Part shown: positions 51,099 to 59,748 of the stretch, piece after piece
Layout of the letters: each line of letters opens with the position of its first letter
How positions within the stretch are numbered: position 1 is the stretch's first letter
DNA from: Spiribacter roseus
GTDB taxonomy: Bacteria > Pseudomonadota > Gammaproteobacteria > Nitrococcales > Nitrococcaceae
DNA: 64,000 bases
NCBI RefSeq assembly: GCF_002813635.1
Contig: NZ_CP016382.1
Span: 496,001-560,000, forward strand
Direction of reading: 5' to 3'
Translations under genes and position numbers: made by a program
Notes under the pieces: model-generated
Database searches by the model: none
Seen by the model: the letters and a program-made list of their open reading frames with translations, nothing else
What the model was told of the DNA's origin: nothing

Positions 51099-51955
51099 GT
51101 CGTGTGGCACTGACACAACCCGGCCTTGAACCGCTGATCCGGGCGGCGCTTGCCGAGGATCTGGGCCGGGCGGGGGACATCACCAGCAATGCGGTCATCC
51201 CCGCCGATACCCCCATGGAGGGGGTCGTGCGCAGTCGCGAGGCCGGGCGAATCGCCGGAGCGGAGGCGGCGGCAATGGCCTTCAACCTGGTGGACGGGGC
51301 GGTGAACGTCGCCGTGGCACAGCCCGACGGGGCGCGGGTCGAAGCCGGCACAACCGTGCTGTCGGTGGACGGTCCGGCCCACGCGATCCTCGCGGCGGAG
51401 CGTGTCGCCCTCAACCTGCTCTGTCATCTCAGTGGGATCGCCACCGCCACCGCAGCGCTGGTCGACGCGGTGGCGGACTGGCCCGCCCGCATCGCCTGCA
51501 CCCGCAAGACCACGCCGGGCCTGCGGTCACTGGAAAAGCAGGCCGTGCGCGCCGGCGGTGGGGTCAATCACCGCTTTGGGCTCGATGATGCAATGCTCAT
51601 CAAGGACAACCACATCGCCGTGGCCGGGGGGATTGCACCGGCACTGGCGCGGGCCCGCGCGGCGGCAGGGCATCTGGTGAAAATCGAGATCGAGGTCGAC
51701 ACCCTGGATCAGCTCGATGAGGCGCTCGCCGGCGGGGCGGATGCGGTGCTGCTGGATAATATGGACCCGGCCACGCTGGCGGCGGCCGTGCGGCGGGTCG
51801 ATGGCCGCGCCGTCACCGAGGCGTCGGGCCGTGTCAGCCGCGACACGGTGGCCGCGGTGGCGGCCAGTGGTGTCGATATCATCTCGGTGGGTGCGCTGAC
51901 CCACAGTGCGCCGATCCTCGACCTTGGCCTTGATGCCGAGCCCGCCGGGGCGTAA
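51095..51955 (+). CDS. nadC: Nicotinate-nucleotide pyrophosphorylase (carboxylating)
   Basis: Converts quinolinate and PRPP to nicotinate mononucleotide. The 286-aa protein has [76 protein letters not shown] (Arg/Lys/His active-site set), [16 protein letters not shown] and [24 protein letters not shown] 51095 overlaps nadB. It ends immediately before the convergent dld gene with no gap, so a shared terminator region is not obvious. Confidence 0.96.
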   Translation: MSRVALTQPGLEPLIRAALAEDLGRAGDITSNAVIPADTPMEGVVRSREAGRIAGAEAAAMAFNLVDGAVNVAVAQPDGARVEAGTTVLSVDGPAHAILAAERVALNLLCHLSGIATATAALVDAVADWPARIACTRKTTPGLRSLEKQAVRAGGGVNHRFGLDDAMLIKDNHIAVAGGIAPALARARAAAGHLVKIEIEVDTLDQLDEALAGGADAVLLDNMDPATLAAAVRRVDGRAVTEASGRVSRDTVAAVAASGVDIISVGALTHSAPILDLGLDAEPAGA

Positions 51956-53650
51956 TCAGCCCTCGGCGGGGCGGCCGTAGTAAGGATCGCGGGGCAGCTT
52001 GCCGACCCCGGGGTTGAAAGTGTTGGTCGGGTCGAGACGGCGGTAGAACGCGGCCAGCGGTGGCTTGGCCGGATACAGATGCCCGACATTGTGCTCCGCC
52101 GGGTATTCCGCGCCCCGCGCATCGAGGATCTCGAGCATTTTCGCCTTGTGGGCCGCCACATCGGCGCCCTTGCGGAATACATAGTCCTGGTGGAACACGT
52201 TGCAGAAGAAATGCCCGTAGTAGAGCCGGTGCACCAGGTCGCGGCTGATCGATTCGGGCAGTTCCTCAAACCAGTCCCGATCGTTGCGCGCGAGGGCGAT
52301 GTCCAGCGCCAGGATGTCCTCGACCTCGTCGTGATGGATGGTCTGGTAGCGCACGCCCGCTCCGGCCGCCGCAAAGCGATGCAGCATCGCCCGCTCGGCC
52401 TCGTCCGCGGTGCAGCGGAACCACGCCTCGGGGAAGCACTCGTCAAGAAACCCCTCGGTCTCCTCGACCATGTCACCGTTCACCCGCAGGATCAGGTGAT
52501 GCTCGAAGCGGTCGCGCCACTCCACCACCCGCGCCGGTAGCGGATCCGGCAGCAGCCGCGAGAGGCGCTGGAGGACGTGATCAGTGATCGGGTCGGGGAG
52601 CAGCGGCAGCGGGCGGAACAGCCGGTCGATGCGGTTTTTGAGGGCGAACGCCCTGGGTAGCCGCGCCGTGCCGAGTTTCTTGATGATCAGAAAGCTGTCC
52701 TTGCCGTAGCGCCGCGCCACGTCGAACAGCTCGCGGTGCAGGTACTCGGCGGTGATCGGCAGTTTGCTCGCCTCGCGCAGGAACCGCGCGCGGAACTGTG
52801 CGAGCTGCGCGGTATCGTTGCTGCCGATGTAGTAGGTGCGCACGTCCGACTCCTGCTCGAAGGTGTCCATGCGCACGGCGAACACCATGACCTTGCCGGC
52901 GCTGCCGGATGCCCCGTAGAGCAGGCGCGGGTCGTTATTGAATCGTGCCGCGCCGGGTTCATCGGCCCCGCGGATGATCTCGGGATAGCCATCGTCGCTG
53001 GCCTTGCCGGCGTGCCAGTCCACGTCCTCGGGCCGGTAATCACCGCGCTCGAGGCGATCGAGGATGGTTTCGGGGGTGTCACCGAGTGCCACCCCCAGCT
53101 CGTTGATCAGCTCAAGCTCACCGTGCGCGTTGACCCGGGCATAGACGGCGAGCTCGGTGTAGGCGGGCCCACGCCGGCAGAGTGCGCCTCCGGAGTTGTT
53201 GCAGACACCGCCCACCACGGTGGCGCCCAGCGACGTCGAGCCGATCACCGAATGCGGCTCACGCCCGTACGGCGCGAGGGTCTGGGTGAGCTCGAACAGG
53301 GTGGCCCCGGGCAGGGCGATGGCCTGCTCGGCGTCGCCGAGCAGCTGCAGGCCTTTGATGCGCATCGCGTTGATGGCAACGGCCGGGCGGTCGTAGTGGT
53401 CCTTGGGGGTCGAGCCCTCGGTCAGGCCGGTGTTGGCCGCCTGCGGCACGATCACCGCGCCGGCCTCGACCGCCGCCTGGGTGCAGTGCCAGAGCTCAAC
53501 CAGTGAGCCCGGATGCACCACCGCCACCACCTCACCGCTGCCCGAGCGGTAGCCTGTGCGGTAAGGCCGCGTCGCCGCCTCGTCGGTCAGTACGTGTTCG
53601 GCGCCGGCGATCGCCGTCAGGCGCTCGATCATTGCCTGGGTCTGGCTCAT
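51956..53650 (-). CDS. dld: Quinone-dependent D-lactate dehydrogenase
   Basis: A 564-aa FAD-dependent D-lactate:quinone oxidoreductase, close in length to E. coli Dld (571 aa). The FAD-binding domain has VIVPQAANTGLTEGSTP and GSTSLGATVVGGVCNNSGGALCRRGPAYTELAVYARV. The middle cap and membrane-binding region includes LFDVARRYGKDSFLIIKKLGT and basic helices (RIDRLFRPLPLLP). The C-terminal HNVGHLYPAKPPLAAFYRRLDPTNTFNPGVGKLPR is highly typical. GGGAGG precedes ATG 53650. It is the last gene of the lactate permease operon. Confidence 0.95.
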   Translation of the reverse strand: MSQTQAMIERLTAIAGAEHVLTDEAATRPYRTGYRSGSGEVVAVVHPGSLVELWHCTQAAVEAGAVIVPQAANTGLTEGSTPKDHYDRPAVAINAMRIKGLQLLGDAEQAIALPGATLFELTQTLAPYGREPHSVIGSTSLGATVVGGVCNNSGGALCRRGPAYTELAVYARVNAHGELELINELGVALGDTPETILDRLERGDYRPEDVDWHAGKASDDGYPEIIRGADEPGAARFNNDPRLLYGASGSAGKVMVFAVRMDTFEQESDVRTYYIGSNDTAQLAQFRARFLREASKLPITAEYLHRELFDVARRYGKDSFLIIKKLGTARLPRAFALKNRIDRLFRPLPLLPDPITDHVLQRLSRLLPDPLPARVVEWRDRFEHHLILRVNGDMVEETEGFLDECFPEAWFRCTADEAERAMLHRFAAAGAGVRYQTIHHDEVEDILALDIALARNDRDWFEELPESISRDLVHRLYYGHFFCNVFHQDYVFRKGADVAAHKAKMLEILDARGAEYPAEHNVGHLYPAKPPLAAFYRRLDPTNTFNPGVGKLPRDPYYGRPAEG

Positions 53651-53672
53651 GGATCTGTCCTCCCGGCCGCGT

Positions 53673-54839
53673 TCAGTCGGCCCAGCGTCCGGCAAAGTCC
53701 TCGGGCACATGCAGGATGTTGCGGTCGACGGCATTGATATCGCGATGGCCACACAGCGCCATGGTCGTATCAAGCTCCTTGTGCAGCACCTCGAGGGATC
53801 GGGTGACCCCCTCCTGGCCCATGGCGCCCAGGCCGTACACCCAGGCCCGGCCGATCATGACCCCGTCCGCCCCCAGCGCCAGGGCCTTGAGAATATCCTG
53901 GCCCGAGCGGATGCCTGAGTCGAAGTACACCTCCATGCGATCACCCACCGCGGTGATGATGTCCGGCAGCACCCGAATACTGCTGAGTGCCCCATCGAGC
54001 TGGCGTCCGCCGTGGTTGGATACGACGATGGCATCGGCCCCCAGTTCGGCGGCGCGTTCGGCATCCTCGCGGTTCATGATGCCCTTGAGCACCACCTTGC
54101 CACCCCACATGTCCATGAGCTGTTTGACCCGATCCCAGTCGAGGGAGTGATCGAACGCCTCGGCGGTCCAGGAGGACAGCGAGCTGGAATCGGTGACGCC
54201 CTGGGCATGACCGACCACATTGCCGAAGGTGCGCCGCCGGGCGCCCAGCATCTCCAGCCCCCACGACACCTTGGTGGCGAGGTTGGCGATGGACTTGATG
54301 GTGAGCTTGGGCGGAGCGCTCAGCCCGTTTTTCAGGTCCTTATGGCGCTGGCCCTGCACCTGCAGGTCCAGCGTGATGACGATGGCCGAGCAGTTCGCCG
54401 CCCGGGCCCGCTCCATGAGCCGGCGCATGAAGTCATCATCGGACAGTGTGTAGACCTGGAACCAGAAAGGCCGGGTGGTTTCCGCCGCCACATCCTCGAT
54501 CGAGCAGATGGACAGCGTCGAGAGCGTGAAGGGCACGCCGAAGTCCTCGGCCGCCTTGGCGGCGAGGATTTCGCCGTCCGCGTGCTGCATGCCGGTCAGG
54601 CCCACCGGGGCCAGTGCCACCGGCATGCTCACGGTCTCGCCAAGCATCTGGCTTTCGGTGGTGCGCCGGGTCATGTCGATGGCCACCCGCTGACGGAAAT
54701 AGATCGACCGGAAGTCGCTGGTGTTCTCCTCGAACGTCTGCTCCGACCAGCTGCCGGTCTCGCAGTAGTCGTAGAACATCTTCGGCACCCGGCGCCGGTA
54801 GATGCGCTTCAGATCGTCAATGCAGGTGATAACCGCCAC
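53673..54839 (-). CDS. lldD: FMN-dependent L-lactate dehydrogenase
   Basis: A 388-aa alpha-hydroxy-acid dehydrogenase that oxidises L-lactate to pyruvate. It begins ITCIDDLKRIYRRRVPKMFYDYCETGSWSEQTFEENTSDFRSIYFRQRV, has MPVALAPVGLTGMQHADGEI, FWFQVYTLSDDDFMRRLMERA and VITLDLQVQGQRHKDLKNG. The catalytic His-Arg set is in VVSNHGGRQLDGALSSI, followed by MEVYFDSGIRSGQDILKALALGADGVMIGRAW. The start is GTG 54839, preceded by GGAGG at good spacing and 1 base after the permease stop. L- and D-lactate are therefore both usable. Confidence 0.94.
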   Translation of the reverse strand: MAVITCIDDLKRIYRRRVPKMFYDYCETGSWSEQTFEENTSDFRSIYFRQRVAIDMTRRTTESQMLGETVSMPVALAPVGLTGMQHADGEILAAKAAEDFGVPFTLSTLSICSIEDVAAETTRPFWFQVYTLSDDDFMRRLMERARAANCSAIVITLDLQVQGQRHKDLKNGLSAPPKLTIKSIANLATKVSWGLEMLGARRRTFGNVVGHAQGVTDSSSLSSWTAEAFDHSLDWDRVKQLMDMWGGKVVLKGIMNREDAERAAELGADAIVVSNHGGRQLDGALSSIRVLPDIITAVGDRMEVYFDSGIRSGQDILKALALGADGVMIGRAWVYGLGAMGQEGVTRSLEVLHKELDTTMALCGHRDINAVDRNILHVPEDFAGRWAD

Positions 54840-54840
54840 G

Positions 54841-56670
54841 TCATCGGCCTCCGCGATTGGTGAGCATGAATGCCAGCACAACCCCCAGAAAACCGAGCCA
54901 TCCGGCGTACCAGAAGTTCGTGCCACCGGTGATGATCGCCATTCCCAGCAGACCCGCGGCGATCATGTAATAGGCCATGGGGATCAGGGTCTTGCGGATG
55001 ACATCGCCTTCCCGACCCAGCAGGCCCACGGTGGCGGACGCCGCGACCACGTTGTGCACGGTCACCATGTTGCCACCCGCGCCGCCGACCGCCTGGAGCG
55101 AGACGACCATCGAGGCGCCGAACGAACCCAGACCGATCTGCTCGGCCGTGGAGATCTGGAAGAACGAGAACATCATGTTGCTGATGGTGTTACTGCCCGC
55201 CAGGAAAGCACCCAGTCCGCCCACCGTGGGAGCGAACAGGGGCCACAGCTGGCCGGTCAGCGCAGCGACGCCCTGGGCAAGCATCTCGGGCATGCTCGCC
55301 ACCTGATCGAGGGTGCCCATGGGGATGCCGCTGGCCAGTGCCGACTGAATGGCACCCACCGTGTCGTGGCCGTCCGGCGCGGAGTTGATGAACACCTGCA
55401 CCATGGGCACCGCAAAGATCAGTGCCGAGCCGGCCGACACGATGGTCCGGCCGGCGGTCTTCCAGGCGCGGCCATAATCGCCATGGGTCCACATCTTGTG
55501 GAGAAAATAGGTGATCAGCGAGGTGACCAGCAGCACGAAGCCCGGCAGATACAACGGCTGCGAGGCGGCGGTAATGCCCGAGCCGAAGACGTTGGGGATC
55601 GCCAGGGTCACGGCATCGGCGCGCAGCGCATCGGTGACCGGCGGAATCACACGGGTGATGACCAGCAGACCGGCAACGATGATGTAGGGCATCCACGCCT
55701 GCAGCTGCGAGAGCGGCTGATTTTCGTCACGCGTGGGCTGCGTCGCATCCTGCAGCGAGCTGATCCACTCGGGCTGCCAGTGTTCGCGGGGCTCGAACTC
55801 GAAGGTGTCCTTCGGCAGAAACCAGCCACGACGCGCCGCCGGGATGACGATGCCAAGCCCGATCAACCCGCCGATCAGTGCCGGGAACTCCGGACCCAGC
55901 AGGGCGGCGACGGCGTAGTAGGGCACCACAAACACGACGCCCGCGAACAGGGCGAATTTCCAGGCGCGCAGGCCTTCGACGAACGAGCGATTGGCGCCGA
56001 AAAAGCGCGTGAGCATGCCCACCATGATCAGCGGGATGAAAACCCCCACCAGCGCGTGGAGCAGCGCGACCTGCATGCCGATCTGGTCAAGGTACTGGGC
56101 ATAGGGGATGCCGGCCGCCTCGACCATGCGATCGGTCACCGACTGGTCGGACAGCCCGGCGTTGACCCCGACGATGATCGGCGTGCCGATGGCGCCGAAG
56201 GAGACCGGCGTCGACTGGATGATCATCGCCGAGACCACCGCCGCCATGGCGGGAAACCCGAGGGCGACAAGCAGCGGCGCGGCGATGGCGGCGGGTGTAC
56301 CGAACCCCGAGGCGCCCTCGATCAGCGCGCCGAACAGCCAGGCAACGATGATGGCCTGGACGCGCCGGTCGGGCGAGATGTCCTGGAAACCCTTCTGTAT
56401 CACGCTGATCGCGCCGCTCTCGCGGAGCGTGTAGAGCAACAGAATGGCGCCAAAGACGATAAAAAGGATGTTGAGGGCGGTGACGACCCCGTTGACCGAT
56501 GCACCGGCCACGATATTCAGATCGGTTCCCCAGAAGCCAAGGGCCACGGCCACCGCGACGGCATAGGCCAGTGGCATGGCGTACTTGGCCGGCCAGCGCA
56601 GCATCACCAGGAAAACGGCGACGGTCACCAGCGGCAACAGCGCCATGAGAACGATCAGCGCCAGGTTCAT
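54841..56670 (-). CDS. lldP: L-lactate permease (LctP family)
   Basis: A 609-aa integral membrane lactate/glycolate:H+ symporter with about 13-14 hydrophobic helices. It has the family cores [56 protein letters not shown] and [24 protein letters not shown] six bases upstream is possible, but ATG 56670 has GGAGG at 9-base spacing. The leader (56671-56780) contains a GTGCCC/GGGCAC hairpin at 56715-56729 of unknown role. It heads the lldP-lldD-dld operon, which has no linked regulator gene. Confidence 0.94.
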   Translation of the reverse strand: MNLALIVLMALLPLVTVAVFLVMLRWPAKYAMPLAYAVAVAVALGFWGTDLNIVAGASVNGVVTALNILFIVFGAILLLYTLRESGAISVIQKGFQDISPDRRVQAIIVAWLFGALIEGASGFGTPAAIAAPLLVALGFPAMAAVVSAMIIQSTPVSFGAIGTPIIVGVNAGLSDQSVTDRMVEAAGIPYAQYLDQIGMQVALLHALVGVFIPLIMVGMLTRFFGANRSFVEGLRAWKFALFAGVVFVVPYYAVAALLGPEFPALIGGLIGLGIVIPAARRGWFLPKDTFEFEPREHWQPEWISSLQDATQPTRDENQPLSQLQAWMPYIIVAGLLVITRVIPPVTDALRADAVTLAIPNVFGSGITAASQPLYLPGFVLLVTSLITYFLHKMWTHGDYGRAWKTAGRTIVSAGSALIFAVPMVQVFINSAPDGHDTVGAIQSALASGIPMGTLDQVASMPEMLAQGVAALTGQLWPLFAPTVGGLGAFLAGSNTISNMMFSFFQISTAEQIGLGSFGASMVVSLQAVGGAGGNMVTVHNVVAASATVGLLGREGDVIRKTLIPMAYYMIAAGLLGMAIITGGTNFWYAGWLGFLGVVLAFMLTNRGGR

Positions 56671-56780
56671 GGCCAATCTCCTCCAGTCAGACGTTCGTTT
56701 TTTCTGTCTCGTCAGTGCCCGCAGGGCACCTTACTCAGTCCCAACCGGCATAGTCTGCAGATCCTGCGCACAGGCTGCAA

Positions 56781-57527
56781 TCAATGCGGGATGAGCGTCT
56801 GGAAGGCGAACATCCCCATGAAGGCCAGCACGATGACGATACCGACGCCCGAGGCGGTCAGTCCCTTGTTGGCATCCGGGATCATCTCGGCAAAGACCAT
56901 CCAGATCATCGCCCCGGCCGCCAGTCCCAGGCCAATGGGCAGGAACGGCTCGAACACCGACACGAACAGATAGGCGGGAATGGCCATCAGTGGCTGCGGC
57001 AGGCTTGAGAACACCGACCAGCCGGCCGCCTTCCACACCGATACGCCCCGCGGCACCAGGACCAGGGCGATGGCAAGCCCCTCGGGGATGTTGTGAATGG
57101 CGATGGCCGTGGTGATGAACACGCCCAGCTCCTCACCGCCACCATAGGCCACGCCCACGCCGATTCCCTCGGCGAAGGAATGGATGGTCATGATGCCGAC
57201 GATCATCAGCGCCTTGCGGGCATTGGCGCCCTGCAGATCGCCAATGTCCGGGGTGTCATGCTGATCCACCCAGCGATCGGCCAACACCACCAGCACCAGG
57301 CCACTGCCGATGCCGATCAGGGTGCGCCAGGCGTCCAGGGTGTTGCCCTCGGAGACCAGACTGTGACTGGCCGCGAGCATGAGCCCCGCGGCCAAGGCCG
57401 CACCAATCGCCAGCCAGCGATCGCCGACCCGGTGCGCGAAAGCGAGGGGAAAGGCGCCGATCCCGGTGGTGATCGCGGTGATCAGCGCGGCGATGAACAC
57501 GGTGAGTAGCGAGACTTCCATAGCCAT
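56781..57527 (-). CDS. ZIP-family divalent metal transporter
   Basis: A 248-aa transporter with eight predicted helices. The metal-binding helices read MTIHSFAEGIGVGVAYGG (HSFAEG) and AIAIHNIPEGLAIALVLV (HNIPEG), the ZIP signature. A third conserved segment is AGAMIWMVFAEMIPDA. No long His-rich loop is present. Zinc is the usual substrate, but iron or manganese is possible. Three in-frame ATGs lie at 57536, 57527 and 57521; 57527 has the best distance from the AGG upstream. An AT-rich dyad 22-55 bases upstream may be a metal-regulator site. Confidence 0.9.
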   Translation of the reverse strand: MAMEVSLLTVFIAALITAITTGIGAFPLAFAHRVGDRWLAIGAALAAGLMLAASHSLVSEGNTLDAWRTLIGIGSGLVLVVLADRWVDQHDTPDIGDLQGANARKALMIVGIMTIHSFAEGIGVGVAYGGGEELGVFITTAIAIHNIPEGLAIALVLVPRGVSVWKAAGWSVFSSLPQPLMAIPAYLFVSVFEPFLPIGLGLAAGAMIWMVFAEMIPDANKGLTASGVGIVIVLAFMGMFAFQTLIPH

Positions 57528-57548
57528 GGGCGTCATCCTGAGGATCGC

Positions 57549-57582
57549 GTTATCAGTTTGGAACTATTGCAAATATGATAAC
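57549..57582. promoter_or_regulatory. AT-rich dyad upstream of the ZIP transporter
   Basis: GTTATCA (57549-57555) and TGATAAC (57576-57582) form a perfect 7-bp inverted repeat around a 20-base AT-rich spacer. The site lies 22-55 bases upstream of the transporter start, in DNA far more AT-rich than its surroundings. It overlaps any plausible promoter, so a repressor site is likely. The half-sites resemble the GTTATA core of Zur boxes only partly. Confidence 0.45.
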
Positions 57583-57633
57583 GGACAGCTCAGGCGATCC
57601 GAGTGACGAAGTCACAGAGAAGGCAATCTCCGC

Positions 57634-58287
57634 TCACCCATCGAGGCGGATGAAAAACCCCGGGCCGGTCTGGTCAAAGCCCTCGCCGGCCTGGCGGAAG
57701 CTCACCGGCCCATCGAGCCGGTCTTCGTAGACCAGATGCGCCTCGTCGGCCACGGCCGCCGACGGAGCGATGAGCCGGGATGAGCGTCCGGTGACCGTCA
57801 TGACGGTGGGGTGGTATTGCGCCATATCCAGCTCGAAATTCACCGCGGCGAGCGCCTCACGCATCGCCTCAAACTGCTCGCCGGCCTGCAGAGTGACCCG
57901 ATGGAGCCCGTTGAACGTGCGCGACTCGGTCAGCGAGAGGTAATAGGCATCACGCGCCGTGCGTGAGGTCCGCACCGGGATCTCGCCCTCAATCGTCACT
58001 TTCAGCCCGCCATCGACGTTCTCGCGTGAGAAATCCGAGATGTCCATGTACTCATCCAGTACGCTCCAGACATCGTCGACCTGCGCGCTCTGGCGGGTAT
58101 TCAACGGGCGGTCATGGGTGAAAACGGCCTGGAACTCGGCCACGACCTCGTTGCCCGCGAGCGCCGAGCGCAGCTGAGTGCTGTTGACGGTCAGTTCAAC
58201 CTCATCCGCCCGGCAGCCGGCCAGCGCGATGGCCACGGCGCTCAGCATGAGAATGCGTCGGGTGCTGCGATGGATCATTGCGAGCAA
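57634..58287 (-). CDS. Predicted lipoprotein of unknown function
   Basis: A 217-aa lipoprotein. Its signal peptide has a basic start (RSTRR), a hydrophobic core ILMLSAVAIALAG and the lipobox ALAGC, followed by RADEVELTVNSTQLRSALAGN. The mature domain (about 190 aa) alternates strands with no motif I recognise. Asp follows close behind the lipid-modified Cys, though not at +2. A TTG start at 58287 has GGAGG at 6-base spacing; an ATG at 58278 is the alternative. It is divergent from the exported hydrolase gene, with 63 bases between the two starts. Function unknown. Confidence 0.75.
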   Translation of the reverse strand: MLAMIHRSTRRILMLSAVAIALAGCRADEVELTVNSTQLRSALAGNEVVAEFQAVFTHDRPLNTRQSAQVDDVWSVLDEYMDISDFSRENVDGGLKVTIEGEIPVRTSRTARDAYYLSLTESRTFNGLHRVTLQAGEQFEAMREALAAVNFELDMAQYHPTVMTVTGRSSRLIAPSAAVADEAHLVYEDRLDGPVSFRQAGEGFDQTGPGFFIRLDG

Positions 58288-58350
58288 TGGACACCTCCAG
58301 TGGTGACTGCGTTTATCATGGTGACCCGTCATCCGGCACAGGGAGCCTTC

Positions 58351-59421
58351 GTGAAGCACGATACACGCCCAGGTTGTCTGGCGGCGATGATGGGCCTCGC
58401 GCTCACCACGGCCGTGACGGCGTCTGAGCCGGGGCTGCGCCTCGCCCCCGACGCGCTGCGCCAATCCTCCGAGCCGCCCACGGAATCATTCAGCGTGCAC
58501 GAGGCCACGCCGCATCGTCTGGTCACGCCGGATGATACCGCGCTGCCGCTGAGACGCTGGGGCCCGGCGCCCGAGGCCGGGGAATCACCCGAGGCGGTGG
58601 TGCTCGGGCTGCATGGATTCAACGATCATGCGGGTGCTTTTGTGGCCACCGCCGCAGCGCTCGTGCCAGAGGGCATTGCCGTGTACGCCTATGACCAGCG
58701 CGGCTTTGGCGCGACCGGGTCACGCGGTGACTGGCCCGGCACCGGCGCGCTGGTCAGCGACGCACGCTGGGCGTTGGGATCACTCCAGCGCCGCTACCCC
58801 GACACCCCCATCGTCGTGATGGGGTTGAGCATGGGCGCGGCCGTAGCGACACTCGCGCTGGACGATGCGCCGTCGCTCCAGCCGGAAGCGGCCGTGTTGG
58901 TCGGGCCGGCCTTCTGGGGCCGTTCGGCCATGCCCGGCTATCAGCGGTTCGCCCTGTGGGCCGCCGAAAGGATGGCGCCGGAGCTGCGGGTCAGCAACGA
59001 ATGGATCGGCATTGAGCCGAGCGACGATCAAGCCGTGCTGCAGGCACTTGAGGCCGATCCGCGGTGGATTGGCGCACCAACGCTTGAGGCGATTGCCGGC
59101 GTCAGTGATCTCATGGATCAGGCGCTCCGCGGCGCCTCCGGGTTCAATGGCCCCGCCACACTTATTCAGTACGGCACCGCGGATGAGGTCATTCCCCCGG
59201 CGGCGGTCTGCGCGCTGCTCCGGGCCCTGCCCGACGACGCGCCCTGGCGCGCCGCCCTCTACCCCGAGGGTTATCACATGCTCACCCGCTATACCGGCGC
59301 TGCGGCCGTGCTTGCGGACATCCGCCGGTTCATCGCCGATCCGGATGCCGTGCTGCCGTCCGGCGAGGGGCTTGAGCCGGCCGCCGCCCGGCGAGCTGTG
59401 TGTCAGTCAGCAGACGGCTGA
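58351..59421 (+). CDS. Exported alpha/beta hydrolase, lysophospholipase-like
   Basis: A 356-aa hydrolase of the monoacylglycerol lipase/lysophospholipase group. It has an N-terminal signal segment (CLAAMMGLALTTAVTAS), a cap-preceding LGLHGFNDHAGAFVATAAAL (oxyanion HGF), AYDQRGFGATG, the nucleophile elbow VVMGLSMGAAVATL (Ser), the acid in QYGTADEVIPP and the catalytic His in PEGYHMLTR. Its location is probably periplasmic or outer-membrane. The start is GTG 58351, five bases after AGGGAG; the frame is open further upstream across the divergent lipoprotein gene. Confidence 0.85.
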   Translation: MKHDTRPGCLAAMMGLALTTAVTASEPGLRLAPDALRQSSEPPTESFSVHEATPHRLVTPDDTALPLRRWGPAPEAGESPEAVVLGLHGFNDHAGAFVATAAALVPEGIAVYAYDQRGFGATGSRGDWPGTGALVSDARWALGSLQRRYPDTPIVVMGLSMGAAVATLALDDAPSLQPEAAVLVGPAFWGRSAMPGYQRFALWAAERMAPELRVSNEWIGIEPSDDQAVLQALEADPRWIGAPTLEAIAGVSDLMDQALRGASGFNGPATLIQYGTADEVIPPAAVCALLRALPDDAPWRAALYPEGYHMLTRYTGAAAVLADIRRFIADPDAVLPSGEGLEPAAARRAVCQSADG

Positions 59422-59432
59422 AGTAGCGGCGT

Positions 59433-59744
59433 TCAGAAGCGCTCGGCGCGGAGGACCTCGCAGTCGGCGACACTGACCACGCCAATATGGCGATCCACCA
59501 CCTCAAAGGCGGCATCAAGCAGCGAGTCGACCCGCTCGGGGCGGACGATGCAGACCACGTTGACCATGCCCCCCGCCCGGCTGACCTGTCCCTCGCCGCT
59601 CCAGTGCCCGGACCGGCCCGAGCCACCAAGGACGGGCAGCACACTGAATCCGGTGACGCCTGCCTTGATGAGCGCCGCGCTCAGGCGGTCCTCCATGATC
59701 GACTCGATGATGATTTCGACGCGTTTTGCCTTGTGAGTCTGCAT
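59433..59744 (-). CDS. SbtB-like PII-family regulator
   Basis: A 103-aa PII-like trimeric signal protein. It has the ferredoxin-like fold KRVEIIIESIMEDRLSAALIKAGVTGFSVLPVLGGSGRSGHWSG, where the Gly/Ser/Arg-rich segment is the T-loop. The C terminus reads VSVADCEVLRAERF. In cyanobacteria SbtB binds adenine nucleotides including cAMP and controls the bicarbonate transporter SbtA. The cyanobacterial C-terminal extension with the CGPxGC redox loop is missing here. It starts 5 bases after sbtA, with GGAGG overlapping the sbtA end. The pair identifies it. Confidence 0.87.
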   Translation of the reverse strand: MQTHKAKRVEIIIESIMEDRLSAALIKAGVTGFSVLPVLGGSGRSGHWSGEGQVSRAGGMVNVVCIVRPERVDSLLDAAFEVVDRHIGVVSVADCEVLRAERF

Positions 59745-59748
59745 GGCA

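Noticed and set aside
54840-54926. Longer N terminus for the L-lactate dehydrogenase starting inside the permease gene
   Set aside because: GTG 54839 has a good ribosome-binding site and gives the conserved start; the extension is in the permease coding end.
56715-56729. Intrinsic terminator between the ZIP transporter and the lactate permease
   Set aside because: The 6-bp hairpin has no T-tract on the minus strand, so I did not call it a terminator.
54802-56973. Long plus-strand open frame (about 723 codons) over the lactate permease
   Set aside because: It is antisense to the permease and rich in His, Arg, Asp and Gly, typical of a shadow of a hydrophobic protein.
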